Shown: piece by piece, positions 18,101-24,274 of the stretch | How positions within the stretch are numbered: position 1 is the stretch's first letter | How the letters are laid out: the number at the start of each line of letters is the position of its first letter | Assembly (NCBI GenBank): GCA_030645675.1 | Contig: JAUSLQ010000207.1 | Location: forward strand, 1 to 64,000 | Source: Actinomycetota bacterium | Lineage (GTDB): Bacteria > Actinomycetota > Acidimicrobiia > Acidimicrobiales > Ilumatobacteraceae | Direction: 5' to 3' | Length of the DNA stretch: 64,000 nucleotides | Translations under genes and position numbers: made by a program | Notes under the pieces: model-generated | Seen by the model: the letters and a program-made list of their open reading frames with translations, nothing else | Database searches by the model: none | What the model was told of the DNA's origin: nothing

Positions 18101-20783
18101 CCACATCGGCCCCAACGGCGCGCGCGTGGCTGCGCTTGGAGATGCCCTGCCGGCGCGGCCGCAGTCCCGCCACCGCCGGCAGCACCGCCGGGATCGCCAC
18201 AGCAACGACGACGAACCACGTCCACGGGCCCGCCGAGATGTGCGGCAGGGTCCAGGCCGCGACCAGCGTCGCCAAGGTGAGGGGTGCGGACAGTGTGCGC
18301 CGGAGGTTGTCGACCATCTTCCAGCGGGCAATGCGCGGCAAGGAGCTGCCGCCGCGCTTGCCAGTGGCATCGCGTGCCACGCCGAGGATCCACGGCAACA
18401 GCTGCCAGTCGCCACGCGCCCACCGGTGCTGGCGGCTCGCCGAGACGAGGTAGTTGGAGGGGAACTCGTCGAAGAGCTCGATGTCGGTGACCAGCCCGGC
18501 GCGGGCGAAGACGCCCTCGAAGAGATCGTGGCTCAGCAGTGCGTTGTCCGGGACGCGGTCCGCCATCGCCGTGCCGAACGCGTCGAGGTCGTAGATCCCC
18601 TTGCCGGTGTAGCTCCCCTCCTGGAACAGATCCTGGTACACGTCGGACACCGCCGATGCGTACGGGTCGATCCCCGCCGACCCGGAGAAGATGCGCTGGA
18701 AGACCGAGCCGCCGTGCTCGGCCGCGAGGGTCGGGGTGATCCGCGGTTGCAGCACCCCATAACCCTCGACGACTCGACCCGTCGCTGCATCGATGCGCGG
18801 CCGGTTGAGCGGGTGGGCGATCGTGCCCACGAGGCGTCCGACGGCACCCAACGGAAGCCGTGTGTCGGCGTCGAGCGTGACGACGTACCGCACATCCGGC
18901 GGCGGCGTCGATGCCCGCCGGCTGTTGGTGATGATGCTGGTCGTGGTCGAGCCGCGGAGCAGGTCGTTCAGCTCGTGGAGCTTGCCCCGCTTGCGCTCCC
19001 ACCCCATCCAACAGCCGTCGGCTTCGTTCCAGGTTCTCGTTCGGTGGAACAGCAGGAATCGGGCGCCCCCACCGGGGGCTTCGCCGTATCGATCGTTGAG
19101 CTCGTCGATCGCCGCCGTTGCAGCGGCGTGGAGCTCGTCGTCACCGGGGACGCTCTCGGCTGCGGCGTCGAGCCAGTCCGACAGCAGTGCGAAGCGAACA
19201 TCACCCTCACGATTCCCGAGGAAGTGCACCTCCAGCCCTCTGACCTGCGCCTGCACGTCGGCCTCGCTGGTGAGCAGCATCGGCACCACCACCAGGGTCC
19301 GCAACTCTCCGGGAACGCCGTCATCGAGATCCAGTCGCGGCATCGGGTGCGGACCCACCACCCTCGTCACCAGCCTGTTGACCAGGGCGATCGACAGATC
19401 GGAGGCCGGCACCAGGGCCAGCGCCGCGACGACGAGCAGGGCGGCCAGCGTGCTGCCGTCCCGAGCGAACAGCAGGGGTACGGCGAGGACGGCCGCTGTC
19501 ACCACGGCGATCGTCGACAGATAGCCGATGCCTGCCGCTTCGACGAACGCACGCCGGAGCCGCTCGGCGAGGCGCAGCCGAACCCCGAGGGCCGACTCGA
19601 GCGCGCGGCGGCCGTCGGAGACCAGGAAGTACCCGGGGTCGCGGTGGCGGGCCGAGTGGAGCTGCTCGCCGTCGCCGGCCGGAGGCACCGCCTCCGCCAT
19701 CTCTGCCGCTGCGGTGGCGACTTCGATCTCGTTGCGACCCGAACCGCGCGCGATCTCCTCGATCGCGTCGCGATACCGGTTCCGTGTCGTGAAGTCCATG
19801 TCGGCGAACGCGCTGCGCGCGCGCAGCACTTCGTCGACCTCGCTGACGCTCTCCACGAACTGCGCCCAGTCGAACCAGGAGATCAGGCGCATGCTCATGA
19901 TCACGTTTCGGACCGTCACGTTCATCGTGGACTGCAGCTGGTGCTCGAGGCGCACCATCTCCTCGGCGGTCGTGCCCTGCGCAGCGAGCAGCTCCTCCAG
20001 CCATCGCAAGGCGGGGGTGGTCGCGGGGTCGAAGTCTCGAAGCCGCTGGAACAACTGCACGCGCGCCGCGGTGGGAAGCGTCGCTCGCTTGAGCCGCCTC
20101 AGGGATGCGGCAGCTCGGTCCTCCCCGTCGGCGCCGAGGCCGAGGAGGCCGTCGGCGAGCTCGTCCGCCAGCTGGCGGGCTTCTCGCTTCCGCACGATCT
20201 GCTCCGTCAGCCGGCGGAGGTTCTCCACGAGGAGGATGCGCAGGCTGATCGCGATCGCCCAGAGCTCGCCGATCGTCAGCGGCTGGACCTCCTGATACGC
20301 GCGCAACATTCTCCGCAGGCTCTCCGGGTCGAAGCGACTGTCGGTGTGCGCGATGTACCCCCAGGCGATGCCAACCACCCGCGGGTAGCCGGCCAGCGGG
20401 CCCTCCGCGAGCTTGGGCAGCTCGCGGTAGTAGGTCGGGGGAAGGTCGTCGCGTATCTCGCGGAGCTGCTCGTCGACGATGGGGAAGTTGTCGACCAGCC
20501 ACTCTGCGGCGGGGGTGAGCGATCGCTCGTCCTTGATCGCACGAGCGAGCACCCGGTACGAGTCCACGAGCACGCGACCGTTCTCCGCGATCCGAGAGTG
20601 GACGTCGCGCCCGCGATGAGGCGCGTTCGTGACCGTCTGCGCTGCTGCCAGAGACCGGGCGTGCTGCTCGAGACGTTCGACGCTGAACAGCTCGGCAAGG
20701 ATCGGCTCGTCGAACTCTGCCTCCGAAGGAGCTCGCCGCCGATCACCCTTGAGTTCGTCTCGGTAGGGCTGGTTCGCGTTCAT
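12105..20783 (-). CDS. ndvB: Cyclic beta-1,2-glucan synthase-like protein (NdvB/ChvB family)
   Basis: 2,892 residues, the usual size of the family. In order: a cytoplasmic N-terminal region (1-400); membrane helices about 404-470; a GT84-type glycosyltransferase domain with 'VVTLDADTRLP' near 630 and 'QHRWARGDW' near 780; further membrane helices about 840-1000; a glycoamylase-like domain about 1045-1480 (YNWYDTRDLRRLEPDYVSSV); two carbohydrate-binding/supersandwich-type regions about 1590-2350; and a C-terminal GH94 phosphorylase-like domain with GSGDWNDGMNRVG near 2560, whose Asp is the catalytic acid. In rhizobia and Brucella the enzyme makes and size-controls cyclic glucans in the inner membrane. 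Here it stands alone, with no exporter (ndvA/chvA type) beside it. Long open frames on the opposite strand are GC-driven shadows. Confidence 0.9.
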   Translation of the reverse strand: MNANQPYRDELKGDRRRAPSEAEFDEPILAELFSVERLEQHARSLAAAQTVTNAPHRGRDVHSRIAENGRVLVDSYRVLARAIKDERSLTPAAEWLVDNFPIVDEQLREIRDDLPPTYYRELPKLAEGPLAGYPRVVGIAWGYIAHTDSRFDPESLRRMLRAYQEVQPLTIGELWAIAISLRILLVENLRRLTEQIVRKREARQLADELADGLLGLGADGEDRAAASLRRLKRATLPTAARVQLFQRLRDFDPATTPALRWLEELLAAQGTTAEEMVRLEHQLQSTMNVTVRNVIMSMRLISWFDWAQFVESVSEVDEVLRARSAFADMDFTTRNRYRDAIEEIARGSGRNEIEVATAAAEMAEAVPPAGDGEQLHSARHRDPGYFLVSDGRRALESALGVRLRLAERLRRAFVEAAGIGYLSTIAVVTAAVLAVPLLFARDGSTLAALLVVAALALVPASDLSIALVNRLVTRVVGPHPMPRLDLDDGVPGELRTLVVVPMLLTSEADVQAQVRGLEVHFLGNREGDVRFALLSDWLDAAAESVPGDDELHAAATAAIDELNDRYGEAPGGGARFLLFHRTRTWNEADGCWMGWERKRGKLHELNDLLRGSTTTSIITNSRRASTPPPDVRYVVTLDADTRLPLGAVGRLVGTIAHPLNRPRIDAATGRVVEGYGVLQPRITPTLAAEHGGSVFQRIFSGSAGIDPYASAVSDVYQDLFQEGSYTGKGIYDLDAFGTAMADRVPDNALLSHDLFEGVFARAGLVTDIELFDEFPSNYLVSASRQHRWARGDWQLLPWILGVARDATGKRGGSSLPRIARWKMVDNLRRTLSAPLTLATLVAAWTLPHISAGPWTWFVVVAVAIPAVLPAVAGLRPRRQGISKRSHARAVGADVVAAAAHIGLGITFLAYQAWMMIDAILRTLIRLLVTRRNLLEWTTAAHAQASRHLSAVGFARQMAGAVMIGAGTFGLVLAVKPDAVWIAAPFVVLWSFSPLVALWISLPPPESASELLSDAEVEALRITARRTWLFFETFVGPEDHGLPPDNFQDDPDPLIAHRTSPTNIGMYLLSTVTARDFGWIGTLEMVERLEQTLATLGELDRFRGHLYNWYDTRDLRRLEPDYVSSVDSGNLAGHLLALSNACRQMIDQPLPAAAALAGVGDALTLTRVAASAIGDGRSSTLTRRHLDEALVLPEGVGVTSPFTLGDWASQLARLVAYTDTLSDVAVALNAERGGGAESELVTWAEAARRTAASHARDTTLFSPSAQLGAFPTIAQLSDPSDGTVDDGARAAAGLVRRLGVIADRAQQFFDEMDFSFLFDPTRMLFSIGFRVRDGSLDPSYYDLLASEARLTSFLAIAKGDVEPDHWFRLGRALTPVGRGSALISWSGSMFEYLMPALVMRSPANSLLDQTNRLVVARQIRYAAEIGVPWGISESGFNARDLENTYQYSGFGVPGLGLKRGLSEDVVIAPYATALAAMIEPKAAVKNLVRLGAAGAAGRYGFREALDYTERRLPEGASVAIVNSYMAHHQGMALVAIGNVLNDRVMVERFHADPIVEAAELLLQERMPRDVLVARPRAEEVKSAADARDLVPPVLRHFTSPHDAIPRTHVLSNGRYAVMVTTAGSGYSRWGDIAVTRWREDVTQDNWGNYLFLRDMDTGTVWSAGHQPTGAEADSYEVTYSEDRAEFSRRDGSISTGLTVVVSAEHDAEIRRVTLTNLGTHERKIELTSYAEIALAPQAADMAHPAFQNLFVQTEFVPEIGALLATRRPRSRGEAPIWAAHVVALEDQPGGVVQYETDRSRFLGRGRSVRSPVSVIDGHPLSNTVGSVLDPIFSLRCRVTLAPGATAHAVFSTVVAGSREEVLDLADKYRESATFERAAVLAWTHAQVQLHHLRIQSDEAHLFQRLANRVLYSDPSLRPAESLLVRNDRGAPALWAYGISGDLPIVLVRIDEAEDLGIVRQLLHAHEYWRLKLLDVDLVILNEHGATYSQNLHDSLEALVRTSQSVLQHDVHAGRGGVYILRGDRLSSEDRVLLQSASRAVLLSRRGSLADQVTRLERPDRIARPPSAVRSRKSAGEPIVRRPELEFFNGLGGFTADGREYVTILGPGQSTPAPWLNVIANESFGFQVSESGSGYTWSGNSRENQLTGWSNDPVSDPVSEAIYLRDDDTGEVWGPTTQPIRCNDSTYVARHGAGYSRFEHLHADIQLDLLQFVPLDRAVKVSVLTIENRSGQTRRLSVTAYVEWVLGTSRGVNAARIITALEPETGALLARNPWNNEFAGRVCFLDLGGRQTAATADRTEFLGRNGAPDRPAGLDRGHRLQGAVGAGLDPCGTLQTSFELASGARTQVVVLLGEAGDAAAAVDLIHGARLADHESMLRDVTTFWDDAQGTIQVHTPDRSMDIMLNRWLTYQTLACRMWARSAFYQAGGAYGFRDQLQDVIALLPSKRDLAREHLLRAASRQFVEGDVQHWWHPPTGRGVRTRISDDLLWLPYTVDRYLEVTGDTAVLDEQVPFLDGVNLLPGQMENYFQPKRSNRSASLFDHCAAALDRSLAVGEHGLPLIGSGDWNDGMNRVGHEGRGESVWLAWFLSSALGSFIPLAEARGDRTRAERWKAHIVKLQQAVEREGWDGDWYRRAFFDDGTPLGSAANAECRIDSIAQSWSVLSGVAHPARAAQAMAAVDEYLIRRGDGLVLLFTPPFDRSDVDPGYIKGYVPGIRENGGQYTHGAIWSVLAFAALGDGDRAGELFSLLNPINHASTRAGVLRYKVEPYVMAADVYTEPPHVGRGGWTWYTGSAGWMYQAGVESILGFRLRGTTLVIDPCIPRAWPGFEISFRYHSSRYQIVVENPRGLSRGVVSVELDDEVLANEVLWNGKAAIPLADDGRTHRVRVVLGEDG

Positions 20784-20952
20784 CGACCGCTCTCAACGCA
20801 TTGTGTGCCTCACGTTACCTCAAGCTCAGGGCGGACCTTCCCGCAGATCGAGGACCGCTACGACGTTTGAGACCCCGCACCTGCGGGTACATCCCCGACG
20901 ACGAGTTTGGGTCTCGCAACAACAGAGAACAGGCTCGGCACAGGAGGCACGA
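20784..20952 (+). other. Divergent intergenic region with inverted repeats
   Basis: 169 bases between the ndvB-like and LapA-like genes. It holds CCCGCA-CC-TGCGGG (20874-20887) nested inside a wider pair GAGACCC (20869-20875) and GGGTCTC (20909-20915), which could fold as a branched hairpin in the leader of the plus-strand gene. AGGAGG at 20942-20947 is its ribosome binding site. Confidence 0.45.
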
Positions 20953-21198
20953 ATGGCTCACGATGCAGTAACTGAGAATGCGGGCGCGGTTCACCGCCGG
21001 GACCTCGCGAGGGCGTTGCGGTTCTCGCTCGCGGTCGGAGTCGTGGTCGCGCTGGTGCTTGTCGGTCTCGACAACCGCAGCAAGGTGCGAATCGGATACG
21101 TGATCGGACACGCCCAAGCGCCCGTGTGGGTGGTCGTTGTGGGTGCGGCACTTGCCGGCATGGTCGTCGCAGCCCTCGCCATGCGCGGCCGTTCGTAG
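20953..21198 (+). CDS. LapA-domain (DUF1049-like) small membrane protein
   Basis: 81 residues. Two membrane segments (about 23-40 'FSLAVGVVVALVLVGL' and 57-76 'VWVVVVGAALAGMVVAALAM') flank the loop 'DNRSKVRIGYVIGHAQAP', the pattern of LapA-domain proteins. ATG 20953 is chosen over earlier starts because AGGAGG stands 5 bases upstream. LapA in enterobacteria affects envelope lipid assembly; in actinobacteria the role is not settled. The desaturase gene follows at once. Confidence 0.75.
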   Translation: MAHDAVTENAGAVHRRDLARALRFSLAVGVVVALVLVGLDNRSKVRIGYVIGHAQAPVWVVVVGAALAGMVVAALAMRGRS

Positions 21199-21223
21199 AA
21201 GCCGTTTCGCGGATCGGCAAGAT

Positions 21224-22312
21224 GTGTCAACGCTCTCGCTGCCAGAACACTCTCTGTCAGACGCGGCATCCGCGAGAGCGGAGAACGCCGGCGAGATTGC
21301 CGCGTGCAAGCCAGATCCCGCCGTCGTCCGCCGAGCGGTGCGGCGTCTGCGCGCCAAGACGTTGATGATCGGTTCGATGGTGTTCGGGAGCTACGTCGGG
21401 TTGGTCTTCATCGCCGATCGCCCCGCCATGGCACTGCCGTTCGCAGCGGTCTTGATCGTGGCGCTCGTGGCGACCGGCACGGCGGTGATGCACGACGCCA
21501 ACCATGGGGCCTTCGGCCGCCCGAGGTGGCTCAACCAGACGTTGGCGTTCACCGCCGACGTGCTCGGCGCGAGCTCGTGGTTCTGGCGTCATCAGCACAA
21601 CGGCATCCATCACGGCAACACCAACGTCGTCGGTATCGACGCGGACATCGAGCAGATGCCCTTCGCTCGGCTGGCTCCGGCCCAGCCGTGGAAGCCCTGG
21701 TATCGATTCCAGCACATCTACATGTGGCCGCTGTACGGCTTCCTCACACTGAGAATGCTGCTGTTGGACTTCACCGGGTTGTTCACGCGTCGGATCGGGA
21801 GCCAGGAACTCCCGCGTGGACCGAAGCGACGCGACGTGATCGAACTGTTCGCTGGCAAGGCGTTGCACCTGTCGTGGGCGCTGATCCTGCCGATGCTCTT
21901 CCACCGGTGGTGGATCGTGCTCGTGTTCTACTTCGCGTGCTCGTGGACGGTGGGGCTGGTCCTGGCGACGTTCTTCCAGCTCGCCCACTGCAACGACCTC
22001 GTCGGGTTCGCTGACTTGGATGCACCCCGTCGCGGCCACGACTTCTCGATCCATCAGTTGGAGACCACCGCCAACGTCCACACGGGCGGCATCAGCCGCC
22101 CGGTCGGCTGGCTGATGGGCGGCCTCAACCACCAGATCGAGCATCACCTCGCTCCAGGCGTGCCGCACCCGGCGTACCCGGCGATGGCCGACAGCGTCCG
22201 CAACGTGTGCGAGCGCCGCGGCATCCGGTACCACGTCCACCCCACCTTCCGAGCAGCGGTCGCCTCCCATGCCCGATGGCTGCGGCTGATGGGCACGCCC
22301 GACGCCGGCTGA
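21224..22312 (+). CDS. Membrane fatty-acid desaturase
   Basis: About 362 residues. The three histidine boxes of membrane diiron desaturases are present: HDANH near residue 89, HQHNGIHH near 123-130 and QIEHH near 304. Hydrophobic stretches lie before the first and between the second and third boxes. The order and the 'QIEHHLAPGVPHPAYPAM' ending fit the linoleoyl-CoA/DesA3-like group, which needs an external electron donor; no cytochrome b5 domain is fused. The start is uncertain: GTG 21224 gives a normal length, while the frame is open from 21137 inside the preceding gene. It probably modifies membrane lipids, in keeping with the LapA-like neighbour. Confidence 0.85.
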   Translation: MSTLSLPEHSLSDAASARAENAGEIAACKPDPAVVRRAVRRLRAKTLMIGSMVFGSYVGLVFIADRPAMALPFAAVLIVALVATGTAVMHDANHGAFGRPRWLNQTLAFTADVLGASSWFWRHQHNGIHHGNTNVVGIDADIEQMPFARLAPAQPWKPWYRFQHIYMWPLYGFLTLRMLLLDFTGLFTRRIGSQELPRGPKRRDVIELFAGKALHLSWALILPMLFHRWWIVLVFYFACSWTVGLVLATFFQLAHCNDLVGFADLDAPRRGHDFSIHQLETTANVHTGGISRPVGWLMGGLNHQIEHHLAPGVPHPAYPAMADSVRNVCERRGIRYHVHPTFRAAVASHARWLRLMGTPDAG

Positions 22313-22391
22313 CGGCCGTGACCGTGTCGCGGCCCGGAGTTCGAGATCGGCCCCGGCACGATGAGCACGGGCGACGGATCGGACGCTGATG

Positions 22392-22404
22392 TACGGTCGC
22401 TCGC
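22392..22404 (+). promoter_or_regulatory. -10 box for a leaderless transcript
   Basis: TACGGT at 22392-22397 ends 7 bases before the ATG of the kinase-fold gene and no Shine-Dalgarno sequence is present, so transcription would begin at or next to the start codon. Confidence 0.4.
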
Positions 22405-23811
22405 ATGACAGCGACCGACGAGCAGCGGCTCGCTTCCTGGATCGAGGCGAACATCGGCGGCAGAGTCGTGCGCGTCGAGCACCTGCAGCGGTGGCGGCCA
22501 GGTTGGAACATCGATCTCGAGATCGATGGCGCAGTGCTCGCACTACACGCGCGGGGCGACCGCGAACTGAACTTCGCGATCCCCTGTCGCATCGCCGGTG
22601 AGGTGCCGATCCACGACATGCTCGAGGTCAACGGCCTGCCCGTCCCGCACGCGTACGGGCTGTGCGACGACCCGTACTCGCTGGTGATGGACCGACTGCG
22701 AGGCGATGTCGACCTCACGTTCGCGGCGAGCGACGACGAGCGCACGCAGCTCATCGAGGAATACCTGTCGATGCTGCCGAAAATCTACGGGATCAGCGGC
22801 GACGACCTCGCCCGCGCCGGCTTCGCCGTGCCGACGACGGCTGAAGGGGTCGCGTTGGATTCGTTCGGCCGTTTCGAGAAGGTGCACGACGAGTTGATGG
22901 AGGTGCGCGACCCGGTGGCCGAATTCCTCCGCCGCTGGCTGCACCACAACTACCCGCACGACCGCGACCAGGCAACATTCGTGACGTACGACGCGTTCCA
23001 GTTCATGTTCGAGCACGGACGGATCACCGGCCTGCTCGACTTCGAACTCGCGTGCGTCGGCGATCCGATGATGGATCTCGCGGCGCTGCGCGTGCGCGAC
23101 ACGATCAAGAATCTGGGCGACCTCTCCCTGATCGCCCACGGCTTCGAGGTGGCGACCGGCATGACCGTCGACCACGACGCGGTCGATTACCACTCGGTGA
23201 TGTACAACACGCTCACCGTGCTGTCCGCGGCGCCTCCGATCGTGAGTCCGATCCGCACCACCGACTACGTCTCGCACTGCGCATGGTACGTGAACAGCGC
23301 GCGCTGGGCGTTCGCGGACATCGCCGAGATGCGCGGCTTCACGCTCGACACCGTCGCTGTGCCCGCATCCAAGCCGTCTCGGCACGGCCCGTCGTACACC
23401 CATCTGGCGACGGCGCTGAAGGCACGATCGGCCGAGGCGCCGGACGACTACGAAGTGGCTTCGCTCTACCGGCACGCCCGTCACCTCCGCCGCGTGGACG
23501 AGATCGGTGCGGCCCTGCTCGCCGCCGACCTCGACGACCTCGCCGCGTTGCTGGGCAGACGGGTCGACGCGGCGCACATGGACCTCGCCCTGCTGGACTT
23601 CATCGACGGTTCTGGTGAGGACGAGGCGGAGTCGTTGGTGAAACTGCTTGATCGACGGGTGCAGCGCATGCACCTGCTTCTCGCCCCTACCGGGTCGTTG
23701 CTGTTGCGCCACCCGCCGCTGCGCAACTTGCGCCACGACGTGGAGGACCGCGTCGACGATTCCCAGCGTTGGCCTGCGGGCGCGATCCCCGGCACCCGGA
23801 GCATCGGGTGA
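22405..23811 (+). CDS. Phosphotransferase (APH)-fold protein with degenerate catalytic loop
   Basis: 468 residues. The fold is that of aminoglycoside-phosphotransferase-like kinases: 'HDMLEVNGLPVPHAYGLCDD', 'SLVMDRLRGDVDLTF', and the DFE metal motif in 'GRITGLLDFELACVGDPMMD'. The usual HGDxxxxN catalytic loop, however, reads TYDAFQFMF, so the His is Thr and the Asn is Phe; the ATP-anchoring Lys in the N-lobe is also not obvious (LALHARGDRE). It may therefore be a weak kinase or a pseudokinase. The C-terminal 130 residues extend beyond the normal length of about 340 and are helical. Relatives often act with acyl-CoA metabolism genes. Probably expressed from its own leaderless promoter. Confidence 0.75.
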   Translation: MTATDEQRLASWIEANIGGRVVRVEHLQRWRPGWNIDLEIDGAVLALHARGDRELNFAIPCRIAGEVPIHDMLEVNGLPVPHAYGLCDDPYSLVMDRLRGDVDLTFAASDDERTQLIEEYLSMLPKIYGISGDDLARAGFAVPTTAEGVALDSFGRFEKVHDELMEVRDPVAEFLRRWLHHNYPHDRDQATFVTYDAFQFMFEHGRITGLLDFELACVGDPMMDLAALRVRDTIKNLGDLSLIAHGFEVATGMTVDHDAVDYHSVMYNTLTVLSAAPPIVSPIRTTDYVSHCAWYVNSARWAFADIAEMRGFTLDTVAVPASKPSRHGPSYTHLATALKARSAEAPDDYEVASLYRHARHLRRVDEIGAALLAADLDDLAALLGRRVDAAHMDLALLDFIDGSGEDEAESLVKLLDRRVQRMHLLLAPTGSLLLRHPPLRNLRHDVEDRVDDSQRWPAGAIPGTRSIG

Positions 23812-24274
23812 TCTGAGAGCGCGTCACCGCCTGCTGCGAGCAGCACGTCGGTCGGCACCTCCGAAACAGCGTCGCCTGCTGATCCCCTGTCGCCGACGAG
23901 GGCCAGACGCCGGACCTCGACCTCAGGTCCCGCGGCAGCGGCCTAGCGGGCGTGGCGCTCGACTTCGCTGTTGACCAGTCTGGATCAGGCGACTCAGCTC
24001 CAGATCGAGGGCGTCGGCCAGCCCAGCAGAGGTTGACGCCAAGCCGTCGTCGACGACCAGGGTGACGACTGCCTGGCCAGCGTAGCTGAGCACGCTGATG
24101 CCAATTCCGACCGGTCCGGTGCTCGGGACCCAGAGTTGAGCGGACAGCTCGCACCTCCGGACGCGGCACCGACCGGCGAACTTAGCGACTTGAACCTGAC
24201 GCGGCGACATCGACCATCGTGTCGATACGAGCCATCGGAACGCACGCTCCCGTTGATGCAGCCATTCCGAGCGG
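23812..24274. other. Intergenic region between convergent genes, mostly relic DNA
   Basis: 463 bases between the kinase-fold gene and the ATPase gene, which converge here. Apart from the WS/DGAT relic described separately I see no gene and no strong hairpin-plus-T-run terminator. Confidence 0.6.
23974..24153 (-). pseudogene. Relic of a wax ester synthase/diacylglycerol acyltransferase C-terminus
   Basis: One minus-strand frame reads 'STGPVGIGISVLSYAGQAVV' and then 'TLVVDDGLASTSAGLADALD' and 'LELSRL'. In the C-terminal (DUF1298) region of WS/DGAT enzymes the same order occurs: a 'P...G.GL.I...SY.G' strand followed by 'D...P....L...I..EL..L'. The upstream 400 residues, including the HHxxxDG active site, are missing, and the surrounding frame is not protein-like. 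It is best read as a remnant of a deleted storage-lipid gene. Moderate confidence in the family because only about 55 residues remain. Confidence 0.5.
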
